Source: JAWKIJ01 sp041394325
GTDB taxonomy: Bacteria > Actinomycetota > Acidimicrobiia > Acidimicrobiales > Microtrichaceae
DNA: 64,000 nucleotides
Direction: 5' to 3'
NCBI GenBank assembly: GCA_041394325.1
Contig: JAWKIJ010000001.1
Span: 372,001 to 436,000 of the forward strand
Shown piece after piece: positions 36,544-44,948 of this stretch; the first letter of the stretch is position 1, and each line of letters opens with the position of its first letter. The notes beneath the pieces were generated by a model. That model did no database searches. It was given only the letters and a program-made list of their open reading frames with translations, and was not told the DNA's origin. The position numbers and the translations under genes were made by a program.

Positions 36544-39500
36544 ATGGCCACGCCCGATCCGACCTCGCGACAGGTTTCGGGACCACCACTCCCCGAGCAC
36601 ATCTCCGACACCCGTTTCGAGATCGCCGTCGAACGTCAGGCATACGGCGAAGCGAGTCGCGACGAGCAGACCGTGCTCGACGCCGACAGGGCCCGGTGGA
36701 CGCGATCGTTGCTCCATCGCATCGCCGAGGTGGAGGACGCGCTCGACCGCCTCCGGGGACGCCTCGACGACCGGGACTGGCAGGTCGTCGAGGACCTCGA
36801 CGACGAGCACCGACACCTGAGCGCGGCGTACGCCCGACTCACCGGGGACGCGAGCGTCCTCGACATGGACGTCACCGACGCGGGATTGGGCCATCCAGCC
36901 GTCCCGCTCATCCAGCTCTCCTGGGAGCCCGGCAAGGTCGTGGCGTGGGCTGCCGGGCCGACCGTCGGTGCGACCGATGCCGAACGCCTCACCGAGATGC
37001 TCGGCGCGGCGGGTGCGAACCCGTCCACGTGGTCACGTCACTCGGCGGTCCGCCTTCCGGACGGGGTGAGCGCTCCCGCGCTCGTGGTCGCCGCCGGCGA
37101 CGCGCTCGGTTGGCTGGTCGCGCTCGGCGCGGACGAGTCCGACAACGATCTCGTCGGACCGGGCGCTCGATGGCTCGGCCAGGTGGCCGCCTGGGCGGTG
37201 GAGCTCTGCGCGAACGGTTCGATGGTGCCGTTGCTGCGCCAGCGCCGGCGCAATCGCAACTCGTCGTCCGATCCGTCGATGAGTTCCTTCTCGGCACGCT
37301 GGACCCCCGCACTGGTGGCGACGGACCGGTTCGACGAGCTGGCCGCGACGATGCCGGGCTCGGTCACCGCGGTGTCGCCCTCCACCGACGGCCGGGAGGT
37401 GGTGAAGTCCGCCCTCACGGGCCTGATCGACGCGATCTGTCGACGGGCCGCCGCGATGATCGACGTCCCGGCCCCGCCACCGGAGGTCCACAACGCCCGA
37501 GACGCCGCGGAGACGTTCCTCGCACGACTCGACGGCACTCACTTCGACGCGCCGAACCAGGTCGGCAACGAACTGGTGGGCCGCCTCGACCGCTGGGCCC
37601 GGCCGCTGGTCAACGGGGTGCCCGGACGACTCGTGGTGCAACTCGACCCACCCGACTCGTCCAACGCCTGGCACCTGATCGTGCTGGCACCCGACCCCGA
37701 CGACCAGCTCGTGTCGGTGGAGGTCGCGCTGGTCAACGCAGGTCCCAAACGACGTGAATACGAGGACCAGCTCGTCCGCCTCGAGCGGATGCTGCCGGTA
37801 CTGCTGCGCCCCGGTTCGAATCGCCGCGGCGAGGTGATGCTCAGCCAGGAGGAGGCGTGGGAGCTGATGTCACGTACCGGCGCCGATCTCGCCTCCGCCG
37901 GCTACGACGTGCGGGTGCCCGCCCTGTCCCGCAAGGCGGCCACCCCGTCGCTGCGGCTCACGTCCGAGCAGACCACCTCGGTGGTGGGCGCGAATCAGCT
38001 CGCGGAGGTGCGTTGGTCGGCCGTGTTCGACGGGGTGGAGTTGACGGCGTCGGAGATCGCGGACCTCGCCAAACAGGCCCGCCCGCTGGTCCGCTCCGGT
38101 GGGCGATGGGTCGCGATCGACCACGCCGACCTGGCATCGGCGGCGGCGGCGCTCGCCGAGCGCGGACGTCACCCAGCTCACCGGTGCGGAGATGTTGCGC
38201 CAGGCGCTCGGCATCGAGGAGCCCAGCTCAGCGGCGGCATCTCGATCGCCGGATCGAGCTGGGCGTCGGACCTGCTGGAGGCGGCGGGCGCCGTCGCCGG
38301 ACTGGATGTCGGGGCCCCCGAGGGATTCGACGGCGAACTGCGCAGCTACCAGGCCGAGGCGCTCGGATGGCTCGGCTTCCTCGAGGAAGCCGGCCTCGGC
38401 GGTTGCCTCGCACTGGACATGGGGCTCGGCAAGACGCCGACGATGCTCGCCCACCTCCTGGCCGAGGCGGGCGACGGCCCCGCACTGGTGATCGCACCGC
38501 CCGCCGTCGTCGGGAACTGGGCATCGGAGGCCGCCCGTTTCACCCCCAAGTTGAAGGTGGTTGTCCACCACGGCGCCTCACGCGCGAGCGTGGACCAGAT
38601 CGCCGGCGAGGCATCCACGGCCGACGTCGTCATCACCACCTACGGCACCGCCGTCCGTGACATCGACGCGATCGAGGACATCGGATGGTCCCGCCTGGTG
38701 CTCGACGAGGCACAGGCGATCAAGAATCCGGCCAACGACACCTCCCAGCAGCTTCGGCGGATCCAGGCACGCACCAAGCTCGCCCTCACCGGCACCCCGA
38801 TAGAGAACGGACTCGGCGACCTGTGGGCGTTGCTCGACTTCACGAACCCGGGCCTGGTGGGCCCTCGGGCCGCCTTCATCGCCCAGATGTCCGCGGGGGG
38901 TGGCACCGCGAAGGCGAGAGGCGAGGATGCCCTGCGTGCGCTCAACGGGATCATGGTGTTCCGACGCACGAAGGCCGAGCCCGCGATCGCGGCCGAGCTG
39001 CCCGACCGCGTCGACACCCTCGACCACTGCTCGATGACACCCGAACAGATCGGCCTCTATCAGGCGGTGCTGGACCGACTGGTCACCCACGGGTCCGAGG
39101 ACGCCGATCCGCGGAAGGGCGAGGTGCTGGCTGCGATCACCGCTCTCAAGCAGATCTGCAACCATCCCGCGGCGTATCAGGACGACGGACGCCCGTTGAC
39201 GGGGCGCTCCGGAAAGCTCGACCGTCTGGAGGAGATCGTCGGATCGGTGTTCGCGGCCGACGAGAAGGTGCTCGTGTTCACCCACTTCGCGGAGTGGGGC
39301 ACCAAGATGGCCGCGCACCTCGGCACGCTCACCGGCACTCCGGTGCACTGCTATCACGGTGGGCTCAGCCGGACGGCCCGCGACGAGATGATCGCCGAGT
39401 TCCAGGGAACCGAGGGTGCTGCCGCGCTGGTGCTGTCGCTCAAGGCCGGCGGTACCGGACTCAACCTGACCGCCGCGAGCCACGTGGTGCTCTACGACCG

Positions 39501-39828
39501 CTGGTGGAACCCCGCCGTCGAGGATCAGGCTCGGGACCGGGCATGGCGTCTCGGCCAGACTCGAACGGTCATCTGCCACCGCCTGGTGTGCCCGGGGACC
39601 GTGGACGAGAAGGTCGAGGAGGTGGTGCAGGACAAGCGTCGTATCGCGGATCTCGTCCTGCCGAAGTCGTCGTCGTTGGCGGACCTCGACGCCGACCAGC
39701 TTCGACAGGCGTTGGGCCTGCGGCCCGAGGCGATCCTCACCGAATCCGCCGAACTGCTCCGGGACGAGCACGAGCGCCGCAACATCGCGTCCGACCTCGT
39801 GGACGCCTCCGAGGGATGGGTGTCGTGA
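36544..39828 (+). CDS. SNF2-family DEAD/DEAH-like ATPase (helicase-like)
   Basis: About 1,095 residues. The N-terminal ~590 residues form the accessory region found in actinobacterial SNF2 proteins, including VVQLDPPDSSNAWHLIVLAP and VRWSAVFDGVELTASEIADL. The ATPase core starts LRSYQAEALGWLGFLEE. Motif I is LDMGLGKTPTMLAHLL (about 623), motif II LVLDEAQAIKNP (about 720), motif III LALTGTPIENGLGDLWALLD, and the C-terminal lobe ends with DQARDRAWRLGQTRTVICHR (motif VI). It likely remodels protein-DNA complexes. Two compensating losses near 38165 and 38225 scramble about 20 residues, where DVTQLTGAEMLRQALGIEE should read. Stop overlaps the next start (GTGA). Confidence 0.9.
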   Translation: MATPDPTSRQVSGPPLPEHISDTRFEIAVERQAYGEASRDEQTVLDADRARWTRSLLHRIAEVEDALDRLRGRLDDRDWQVVEDLDDEHRHLSAAYARLTGDASVLDMDVTDAGLGHPAVPLIQLSWEPGKVVAWAAGPTVGATDAERLTEMLGAAGANPSTWSRHSAVRLPDGVSAPALVVAAGDALGWLVALGADESDNDLVGPGARWLGQVAAWAVELCANGSMVPLLRQRRRNRNSSSDPSMSSFSARWTPALVATDRFDELAATMPGSVTAVSPSTDGREVVKSALTGLIDAICRRAAAMIDVPAPPPEVHNARDAAETFLARLDGTHFDAPNQVGNELVGRLDRWARPLVNGVPGRLVVQLDPPDSSNAWHLIVLAPDPDDQLVSVEVALVNAGPKRREYEDQLVRLERMLPVLLRPGSNRRGEVMLSQEEAWELMSRTGADLASAGYDVRVPALSRKAATPSLRLTSEQTTSVVGANQLAEVRWSAVFDGVELTASEIADLAKQARPLVRSGGRWVAIDHADLASAAAALAERGRHPAHRCGDVAPGARHRGAQLSGGISIAGSSWASDLLEAAGAVAGLDVGAPEGFDGELRSYQAEALGWLGFLEEAGLGGCLALDMGLGKTPTMLAHLLAEAGDGPALVIAPPAVVGNWASEAARFTPKLKVVVHHGASRASVDQIAGEASTADVVITTYGTAVRDIDAIEDIGWSRLVLDEAQAIKNPANDTSQQLRRIQARTKLALTGTPIENGLGDLWALLDFTNPGLVGPRAAFIAQMSAGGGTAKARGEDALRALNGIMVFRRTKAEPAIAAELPDRVDTLDHCSMTPEQIGLYQAVLDRLVTHGSEDADPRKGEVLAAITALKQICNHPAAYQDDGRPLTGRSGKLDRLEEIVGSVFAADEKVLVFTHFAEWGTKMAAHLGTLTGTPVHCYHGGLSRTARDEMIAEFQGTEGAAALVLSLKAGGTGLNLTAASHVVLYDRWWNPAVEDQARDRAWRLGQTRTVICHRLVCPGTVDEKVEEVVQDKRRIADLVLPKSSSLADLDADQLRQALGLRPEAILTESAELLRDEHERRNIASDLVDASEGWVS

Positions 39829-40133
39829 GCCGTCCACGACGGTCGACCCGTGCGTCCTCCAAGAAGGACAAGGCCGCTCCGAGGGACTTCTGGGGCAGCC
39901 ACGAGTCGGTCCCGGATCTGGTGAACGACATCACTCCGGCGCGCGACGCCTCCGCGATCGTCCGCTCGGCAGGATCGCCGCCGCTGGTCGGCCACGAGGT
40001 GATCTCGGAGCACTACTTCCGTGCGATCTACGACCGGGCGGCGGCGTTGGCGACCGCGGTCGCCGCCGGAAGCGGACTGTTGGCCGAGGACGACGACGAC
40101 CGGTCCGGGCTCCCGGGGGGTCACACCCCCTGA
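39825..40133 (+). CDS. Small protein translationally coupled to the SNF2 ATPase, unknown function
   Basis: A 102-residue protein from GTG 39825, overlapping the SNF2 stop. It begins with a basic stretch (RPRRSTRASSKKDKAAPRD), then FWGSHESVPDLVNDITPARD and a helical LVGHEVISEHYFRAIYDRAA, and ends with a short acidic run. No Cys is present, so it is not a SWIM zinc-finger partner. The coupling suggests an accessory subunit of the ATPase, which is inference. I do not recognise the family. Confidence 0.65.
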   Translation: MSRPRRSTRASSKKDKAAPRDFWGSHESVPDLVNDITPARDASAIVRSAGSPPLVGHEVISEHYFRAIYDRAAALATAVAAGSGLLAEDDDDRSGLPGGHTP

Positions 40134-40185
40134 CGCGGGTCACGGGCTCGACGGCACGGAGCTCCTGCACGCGATCCGATCAGGG

Positions 40186-40191
40186 TACGGT
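40186..40191 (+). promoter_or_regulatory. Candidate -10 (TACGGT) before the SDR gene
   Basis: TACGGT sits in the 110-bp gap before the SDR at 40244. A leader of about 45 nt with GGAGGA just before the ATG would follow, so this is a leadered rather than leaderless gene. Confidence 0.35.
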
Positions 40192-40243
40192 CGGGCCGCG
40201 TCGCGGTGCACGACCACGGCCGGAGCCCGTCCCGGAGGACACG

Positions 40244-41071
40244 ATGGACGTCACCACCGCCGACTCGTACGCGGATACCTCGCCTCGGGGGCCGCTCCTC
40301 GGAGACAAGGTGATCGCGGTGACCGGTGTGGGAGCGGGCCTGGGCCGTGAGATCACGACGACGTTGCTGCGCGACGGCGCTCGCGTCGTCGTGGCGGCGC
40401 GCGACGCGTCGTCGTTGAACGACATCGTCGAACCCCTCGATCCGACCGGTGAGCACGTGGCCGTCGCGACCGCGGACATCTGCGTCCCGGAGGACTGCGA
40501 TCGGATCGTCGAAACCGCGACGCGGGTGTTCGGAGGCCTCGACGGACTGGTGCAGGTCGCCGCGTACGAAGGAGCAGCCGGAGGGTTGATGGCGTTCGAT
40601 GCCGATCGCCTGCGACGTTCGGTCGAGGTGAACGTGATCGGTTCGCTCCAGATGGTCCGGTCGGCGGCCGCGGTGATGTCGGAATCCGGCGGAGGTAGCG
40701 TCGTGGTGATCGGATCGCAGGCGTCGATGCTGCCGCTGATTCCCCAGATCGGCTATGCAGCGTCGAAGGGTGCGTTGCACAGCGCCGTACGCCACATGGC
40801 ACGGGAGCTCGGACGGGAGCGGATCCGCGTCAACAGCGTGGTACCGAGCTGGATGTGGGGGCCCAACGTCGCGCTCTACGTCTCGTGGCAGGCCTCGTCG
40901 CGCGGCGTGAGCGAGGAGGAGGTCCGGCGGGAGATCACCGCCGGCATCCCGCTCGGCGAGATCGTTCCCGACGAGGACGTGGCCGACGCCGTCGCGTTCC
41001 TGATGTCGGACCGGGCACGGTCGATCACCGGTCAGGCGCTGCTGGTGAACGGCGGTGAGCACATGCCGTGA
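40244..41071 (+). CDS. Short-chain dehydrogenase/reductase
   Basis: A 275-residue classical SDR. VIAVTGVGAGLGREITTTLL is the NAD(P)-binding T-G-x3-G-x-G turn, VQVAAYEGAAGG lies where the NNAG motif is expected (altered to VAAYE), SVVVIGSQASMLP has the catalytic Ser and IGYAASKGALHSAVRHMA the Y-x3-K pair. SITGQALLVNGGEHMP is the usual C-terminus. ATG 40244 follows GGAGGA. It converges on a second SDR and an enoyl-CoA hydratase on the minus strand. Substrate cannot be predicted; lipid or steroid oxidoreduction is possible. Confidence 0.88.
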   Translation: MDVTTADSYADTSPRGPLLGDKVIAVTGVGAGLGREITTTLLRDGARVVVAARDASSLNDIVEPLDPTGEHVAVATADICVPEDCDRIVETATRVFGGLDGLVQVAAYEGAAGGLMAFDADRLRRSVEVNVIGSLQMVRSAAAVMSESGGGSVVVIGSQASMLPLIPQIGYAASKGALHSAVRHMARELGRERIRVNSVVPSWMWGPNVALYVSWQASSRGVSEEEVRREITAGIPLGEIVPDEDVADAVAFLMSDRARSITGQALLVNGGEHMP

Positions 41072-41098
41072 CCCACCGTTTCGCCAAGGCCTCGACCG

Positions 41099-42043
41099 CT
41101 ACCCGGGGGGCGGCTCGCCGAACGGAGGACGACCCATCTGGTCCCTGATGGTGACCACCGTCGGGTTGACGAGGCTGCGCCGCTGCCAGTTCGCACCGTC
41201 CACCACCATGGTGTGTCCCGTGACGAACCGGGCGTAGGGCGACGTGAGATACGTGGCGGCCCACCCCAGCTCCTGACGCTCCCCGACCCGCATCGCGGGT
41301 TGTGCCCGGGCGCGGTCGTCGGAGCGGGCGACGTTCGCCGCGATGTCGGCGGTCATGTCCTCGTGGGGGAACAGGCCCGGTACGAGGCAGTTGACGGTGA
41401 TCCCGTACGGCGCCCATTCGACGGCGAGTGATTCGGTGAGGTTCTTCACCCCCGCCTTGGCTGCGGCAGAGTGCGCGAACCCGGGGCCACCGGTCCACGC
41501 ATAGGACGCACCGATGTTGAGGATCGCCCCGGGCGCGCCCACCGCCAGGTGACGACGGGCGAACGCCCGCGAGCAGAAGAAGGTGCCGTTGAGCGTGATG
41601 TCGACGACCGTCCGCCACGCGTTGGGCGACATGTCCTCGGCCGGCACCGGGAAGTTGGCCGCCGCGTTGTTGACGAGCACGTCGGGCAGGCCGAGCCGGG
41701 CGGTCGCCTCGTCGAACACGGCCTCGATCGCGTCCGGGTCGCGGATGTCACACGGCACGGCCAACACGGCGCGGGGCGCGCCACCTCCGAGATCGGCGTA
41801 CACGGCCTCCACGGCCTCCACGCCGGCGGAAAGGTGCTCGGTCGACCGGGAGGTCAGCACGACCGAGGCGCCGAGTCGCGCGAACTCCATCGCGATGGCC
41901 TTGCCGAGGCCGGTTCCACCGCCGGTGATGACGACCACCTGGCCGGCGAACGACTCCGGTGCCAGCGCGGAGGCCCCCACGGCGGGTGGGCGGGGCAACC
42001 CGGGCGGAGGCGGTGCCGACGGGGAGGGCTCGGGCTCGCCCAT
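41099..42043 (-). CDS. Short-chain dehydrogenase/reductase (2,4-dienoyl-CoA reductase-like)
   Basis: A 314-residue SDR with a Pro/Ser-rich start and VVVITGGGTGLGKAIAMEFA as coenzyme-binding motif. LPDVLVNNAAANFPVPAEDM carries the NNAA motif with the NFPVP segment seen in peroxisomal-type dienoyl-CoA reductases. Ser is in AILNIGASYAWTGG. GFAHSAAAKAGVKNLTES has Ser in place of the usual Tyr two residues before the KAG lysine, again as in dienoyl-CoA reductases. Its ATG overlaps the stop of the enoyl-CoA hydratase by one base (TGATG), supporting a shared acyl-CoA pathway. Confidence 0.85.
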   Translation of the reverse strand: MGEPEPSPSAPPPPGLPRPPAVGASALAPESFAGQVVVITGGGTGLGKAIAMEFARLGASVVLTSRSTEHLSAGVEAVEAVYADLGGGAPRAVLAVPCDIRDPDAIEAVFDEATARLGLPDVLVNNAAANFPVPAEDMSPNAWRTVVDITLNGTFFCSRAFARRHLAVGAPGAILNIGASYAWTGGPGFAHSAAAKAGVKNLTESLAVEWAPYGITVNCLVPGLFPHEDMTADIAANVARSDDRARAQPAMRVGERQELGWAATYLTSPYARFVTGHTMVVDGANWQRRSLVNPTVVTIRDQMGRPPFGEPPPG

Positions 42044-42822
42044 CAACTTCCCCGGTAGTGGGGTTCGCGACCCTCGGCGCGGGCCGCCTTGAACTCGGCG
42101 AAGTCGTCGCTGCGGTTGAGGAAGGTCTGATAGATCAGCTCGTCGTCCATCGAGCTCGACACCGCCGCACGGCCGAGGTGGGCGATGACGCGACGTGCGA
42201 GCTTCACCGTGACCTGCGGAGCGGACGCGATCCGCTGTGCCATCTCGTGGGCCACACCGTCGAGCTCGTCGCGGTCGACGATCCTCGACACGATCCCGTG
42301 CGAGAGCGCTTCGTCGGCGCTGAGTCGGCGCCCGGTGAGCACCATGTCCGAGACGAGGCCCGGCCCGCACATCTGGTGGAGCACCGCCACCCCGCCGGTG
42401 TCGGGGATCACACCGTGGCCGACTTCGGGCAGCATGAACTTCGCGTCGGGGCTGCAGATCCGGATGTCGCACAGCAGGGCGCGCTGGAACGAGCCACCGA
42501 GCGCCCAGCCCTGGATCGCGACGAGGACGGGGGCGTCCATCTTCCAGAGCTGCTGGATTCCCCGATGCCCGCGGGTCATCAATTCGTGGTGGGTGAGATC
42601 GGTACGGTTCGTACCGATCGCGGCGACGTCACGGCCCGAGGACCACGACGGTCCCTCTCCCCGCCACACGACGGCTCGAATGGACCGATCCGCCGCGATC
42701 GCTTCGAGCGCGTCGAAGAGCTGCGCGTCCATGTCGTCGTCGAACGCATTGTGTTTGGACGGGTTGTCGTTGACCAGCGTGGCCACCGATCCGTCGATCT
42801 CGAGGCGTACCCGGCCTGACAT
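42043..42822 (-). CDS. Enoyl-CoA hydratase/isomerase family protein
   Basis: A 259-residue crotonase-fold protein. VATLVNDNPSKHNAFDDDMD is the N-terminal CoA-binding part, GPSWSSGRDVAAIG and LVAIQGWALGGSFQRALLCD build the oxyanion hole, and AKFMLPEVGHGVIPDTGGVA holds the glutamate positions. ATG 42822 is preceded by GGGAGGT. The upstream leader can fold CCCGGC-TTCGG-GCCGGG, and TAGCGT lies at its far end as candidate -10. Co-transcribed with the SDR. Likely acts on a fatty-acyl or aromatic acyl-CoA; exact reaction unknown. Confidence 0.87.
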   Translation of the reverse strand: MSGRVRLEIDGSVATLVNDNPSKHNAFDDDMDAQLFDALEAIAADRSIRAVVWRGEGPSWSSGRDVAAIGTNRTDLTHHELMTRGHRGIQQLWKMDAPVLVAIQGWALGGSFQRALLCDIRICSPDAKFMLPEVGHGVIPDTGGVAVLHQMCGPGLVSDMVLTGRRLSADEALSHGIVSRIVDRDELDGVAHEMAQRIASAPQVTVKLARRVIAHLGRAAVSSSMDDELIYQTFLNRSDDFAEFKAARAEGREPHYRGS

Positions 42823-42876
42823 CGGTTCGTCGCACCTCCCGGCTTCGGGCCGGGACGCTACTCGGCCGCTCGCCGG

Positions 42877-43785
42877 TCAGTCGCCGTCGAGCAGGTCGAG
42901 CAGCCGTTGCAGGGGATCGCCGGGAGGCGCCGCCGTCGTGGGCGGCTCGGTCGTGGGCGGGTCCGTGGTGGGCGGCGCGGTCGTCGGTGGAGCGGTGGTG
43001 CGGGGCGGCGCGGTCGTCGGTGGAGCGGTCGAGGGTGATGCCGTGGTGGGCGGCACGGTGGTGGGGGCGACGGTGGTCCGCGGCGGACGCGTGGTGGGCG
43101 GCACCGTGGTCCGCGGCGGATCCGTGGTGGGCGACGTCGTGGGAGCCGGATCGGTGGGACGCGTGATCGTCGGCTGGGTCGGCGCCGGGGTGGTCGGAGG
43201 CGGCTTGGGGGCCGACACCGCGACGGGTACCGCGGCGACCGGGACGACCGGGACCGGCGCGGTCAGCGCCGAGAAGAACCCGAGAGCGAGTCGAAGACGT
43301 TCCCACGACGCGGGTGTCACCGCCACGGCGCGGGCGGCGGGTACCGACGTCGTCGTGGGATCGGCCCGCCCGGCCTCGACCACGAGACCGGCCCACGGAT
43401 TCGGCGATGTGACCGGGGCCGGGGGGTCGACCGGAACCGTCACCCGCTCGAACGACTCCGACAACACGCCGGCCTCGCTCGTCTCGGGGGCGACGGCCCC
43501 CGTGGTCGTCGTCACGACCGTCGACGCCGACGGTTCGGAGATCGGTCGGGCCATCACGATCTCGGTGGAACTCGATCCACCGCTGCTCAACACCAACGTG
43601 AGCGCGCCGAGGATCGCAAGCGTCAGCACGACCGTGTTGACCTTCTTCCCGGGGGTGTACCCGGCCCACGCGGCGATCGACGAGTTGTAGGCACGGGAGC
43701 ACGCTCGTGCGACGACCCTGGGCGCCCCGGTGATCCGGCCGATCCACCAGCGCGCCGTTTCGACAAGCTTCACCCCGTCCGGCAT
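42877..43785 (-). CDS. Membrane protein with long Thr/Pro repeat tail
   Basis: A 302-residue protein. A short N-terminal region with WWIGRITGAPRVVARACSR is followed by one helix (NTVVLTLAILGALTLVLSSG), a mid region and, from about residue 205, repeated PPTTxPPTT/PPRTT units that form a rigid Thr/Pro stalk. It ends with an amphipathic DPLQRLLDLLDGD. Topology suggests the repeat lies outside the membrane and could span the wall. Function unknown; such stalks often display a terminal element. ATG 43785 has TAGGAT 7 nt upstream and a TGACG-ATA-CGTCA palindrome about 40-52 nt upstream, so regulation is likely. Confidence 0.7.
   Translation of the reverse strand: MPDGVKLVETARWWIGRITGAPRVVARACSRAYNSSIAAWAGYTPGKKVNTVVLTLAILGALTLVLSSGGSSSTEIVMARPISEPSASTVVTTTTGAVAPETSEAGVLSESFERVTVPVDPPAPVTSPNPWAGLVVEAGRADPTTTSVPAARAVAVTPASWERLRLALGFFSALTAPVPVVPVAAVPVAVSAPKPPPTTPAPTQPTITRPTDPAPTTSPTTDPPRTTVPPTTRPPRTTVAPTTVPPTTASPSTAPPTTAPPRTTAPPTTAPPTTDPPTTEPPTTAAPPGDPLQRLLDLLDGD
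42934..43150 (-). repeat. Degenerate short tandem repeat encoding Thr/Pro units
   Basis: GTGGTGGGCGG-type units on the plus strand recur with variation and encode the PPTTxPPTT stalk on the minus strand. Such tracts can change copy number and are prone to mis-assembly. Confidence 0.75.
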
Positions 43786-43792
43786 GTCCCCA

Positions 43793-43798
43793 ATCCTA
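43793..43798 (-). promoter_or_regulatory. Putative leaderless -10 box (TAGGAT)
   Basis: On the minus strand TAGGAT is followed by 7 nt and ATG 43785 of the Thr/Pro-repeat membrane protein. Confidence 0.55.
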
Positions 43799-43824
43799 GT
43801 TGGGTGACATGGATCGCTCACACA

Positions 43825-43837
43825 TGACGATACGTCA
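43825..43837. promoter_or_regulatory. Palindrome TGACG-ATA-CGTCA upstream of the Thr/Pro-repeat gene
   Basis: Two 5-bp arms with a 3-nt centre, 27 bp upstream of the TAGGAT box, inside a 110-bp gap. The position suits an activator or repressor site. Nearby GTGAC and GTCAC words add partial symmetry. Confidence 0.4.
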
Positions 43838-43858
43838 CAGGTGAGGTCACCCCGCATC

Positions 43859-43873
43859 GACGGCTCCGCCGTC
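43859..43873 (-). terminator. Hairpin GACGGC-TCC-GCCGTC after the BadF-type kinase gene
   Basis: A 6-bp GC stem with a 3-nt loop, 23 nt past the stop of the minus-strand kinase gene. No T tract follows, so it is a weak terminator candidate. Confidence 0.35.
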
Positions 43874-43895
43874 TCGGTGAGGATCTTGATGGATT

Positions 43896-44948
43896 TCAGG
43901 CCGTCTGACGTTCGGCGAGGTGGGTGCCGAGGCGATCGGCGGACTCGTCGACCTCGTGGATCACCGACGACACCTGCTCCGGCCCGACGCCTGCGCCCAG
44001 CACCCCCACGCCGGCGGCCAACATGAACGCTCCGACCAGTGCGTTGTGCTCGGGGACGACGACCTCCACCGCCGTGGCTCCACCGCGCCGGATCGCTGCT
44101 TCGAACCGCCCGAGGAACCACGGACTTCGGAATCCTCCACCGAAGACCCCCAGGACGGGGCGCTCCACCGCGAGCACGCCGACGGCGGCCACCGCCGCCT
44201 GCGCCAGGGGCTCGATCTCCTCCTCGACCAGACGCGGCATCGGGATCCCCTGCGGCGGCCCGGTCCACGACGATGCGGGAGAACGACGCGATCCACGCCT
44301 TGTCCACCACCGGGTGATGCACCGCGTCGGGGAGTCGCTCGACGTCGCCGCCCCCCAGCGCCATCACCGCGTCGGCGATGCCGATCGCGGCCGACCGTCC
44401 CTCGGCGACGAGCAGGGCCTCCCGGAGGGCCCGGCGGCCGAGGGCGTAGCCGGATCCCTCGTCACCCAGGACGTAGTCCCAACCACCGAAACGCCGCCAC
44501 AACGACCGGCGGGCATCCGCGGCGACCGCGACCGATCCCGTCCCGGAGATCACGGCGGCGGCGGGTCCGAGTCGGTTGGTGGAGGCCCAGCATCCCATCG
44601 TGTCCGGTACGGTCGCGACGACCGCCCCGTCGACCATCAGGGGTTCGACCGCGCTCGACAGCGTCCGGGCGGCGTCGTCGGTGTCGATGGAGGCGCTGGT
44701 CACCAGGCAATAGCCGACGCGGCGTTGCGCGCCGGCCTCCTCCAACGCCTCGCGCACGGTCGACGCGAGCGCGTCGCGGGCAACGTCGGCTCCCACGGCC
44801 CGGAGGTTGGTCGGATCGCCGGACGCGAATCCCAGCAGGGTCCCGTCGACGTCTACGACCGCGGCGCGGAATGGGTCGCCCCACCGTCGACCACCACCAC
44901 CGGACCCGTCGCCGGGCGCGGGGGTACTCGTCCGATCCAGTTCAGCAT
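43896..44948 (-). CDS. BadF/BadG/BcrA/BcrD-type ATPase, N-acetylglucosamine kinase-like, two frame breaks
   Basis: Repaired length 351 residues. From ATG 44948: VVVVDGGATHS, then after loss of one C near 44885 AAVVDVDGTLLGFASGDP. This is the ASKHA phosphate-1 region, altered by the break. PAAAVISGTGSVAVAAD is the phosphate-2 SGTGS motif, FGGWDYVLGDEGSGYALGR the family-specific GWG-x-x-LGDEGSG block, and GVFGGGFRSPWFLGRFEAAI the adenosine motif. One CG is lost near 44255, before RLVEEEIEPLAQAAV. The family phosphorylates amino sugars such as GlcNAc. It overlaps the PfkB gene by 7 bp, indicating a joint sugar- or nucleoside-phosphorylating unit. Confidence 0.83.

Noticed and set aside
42934..43150. 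Regular short repeats considered as a CRISPR array
   Set aside because: The units are degenerate, have no unique spacers and translate into a continuous Thr/Pro stalk on the minus strand.
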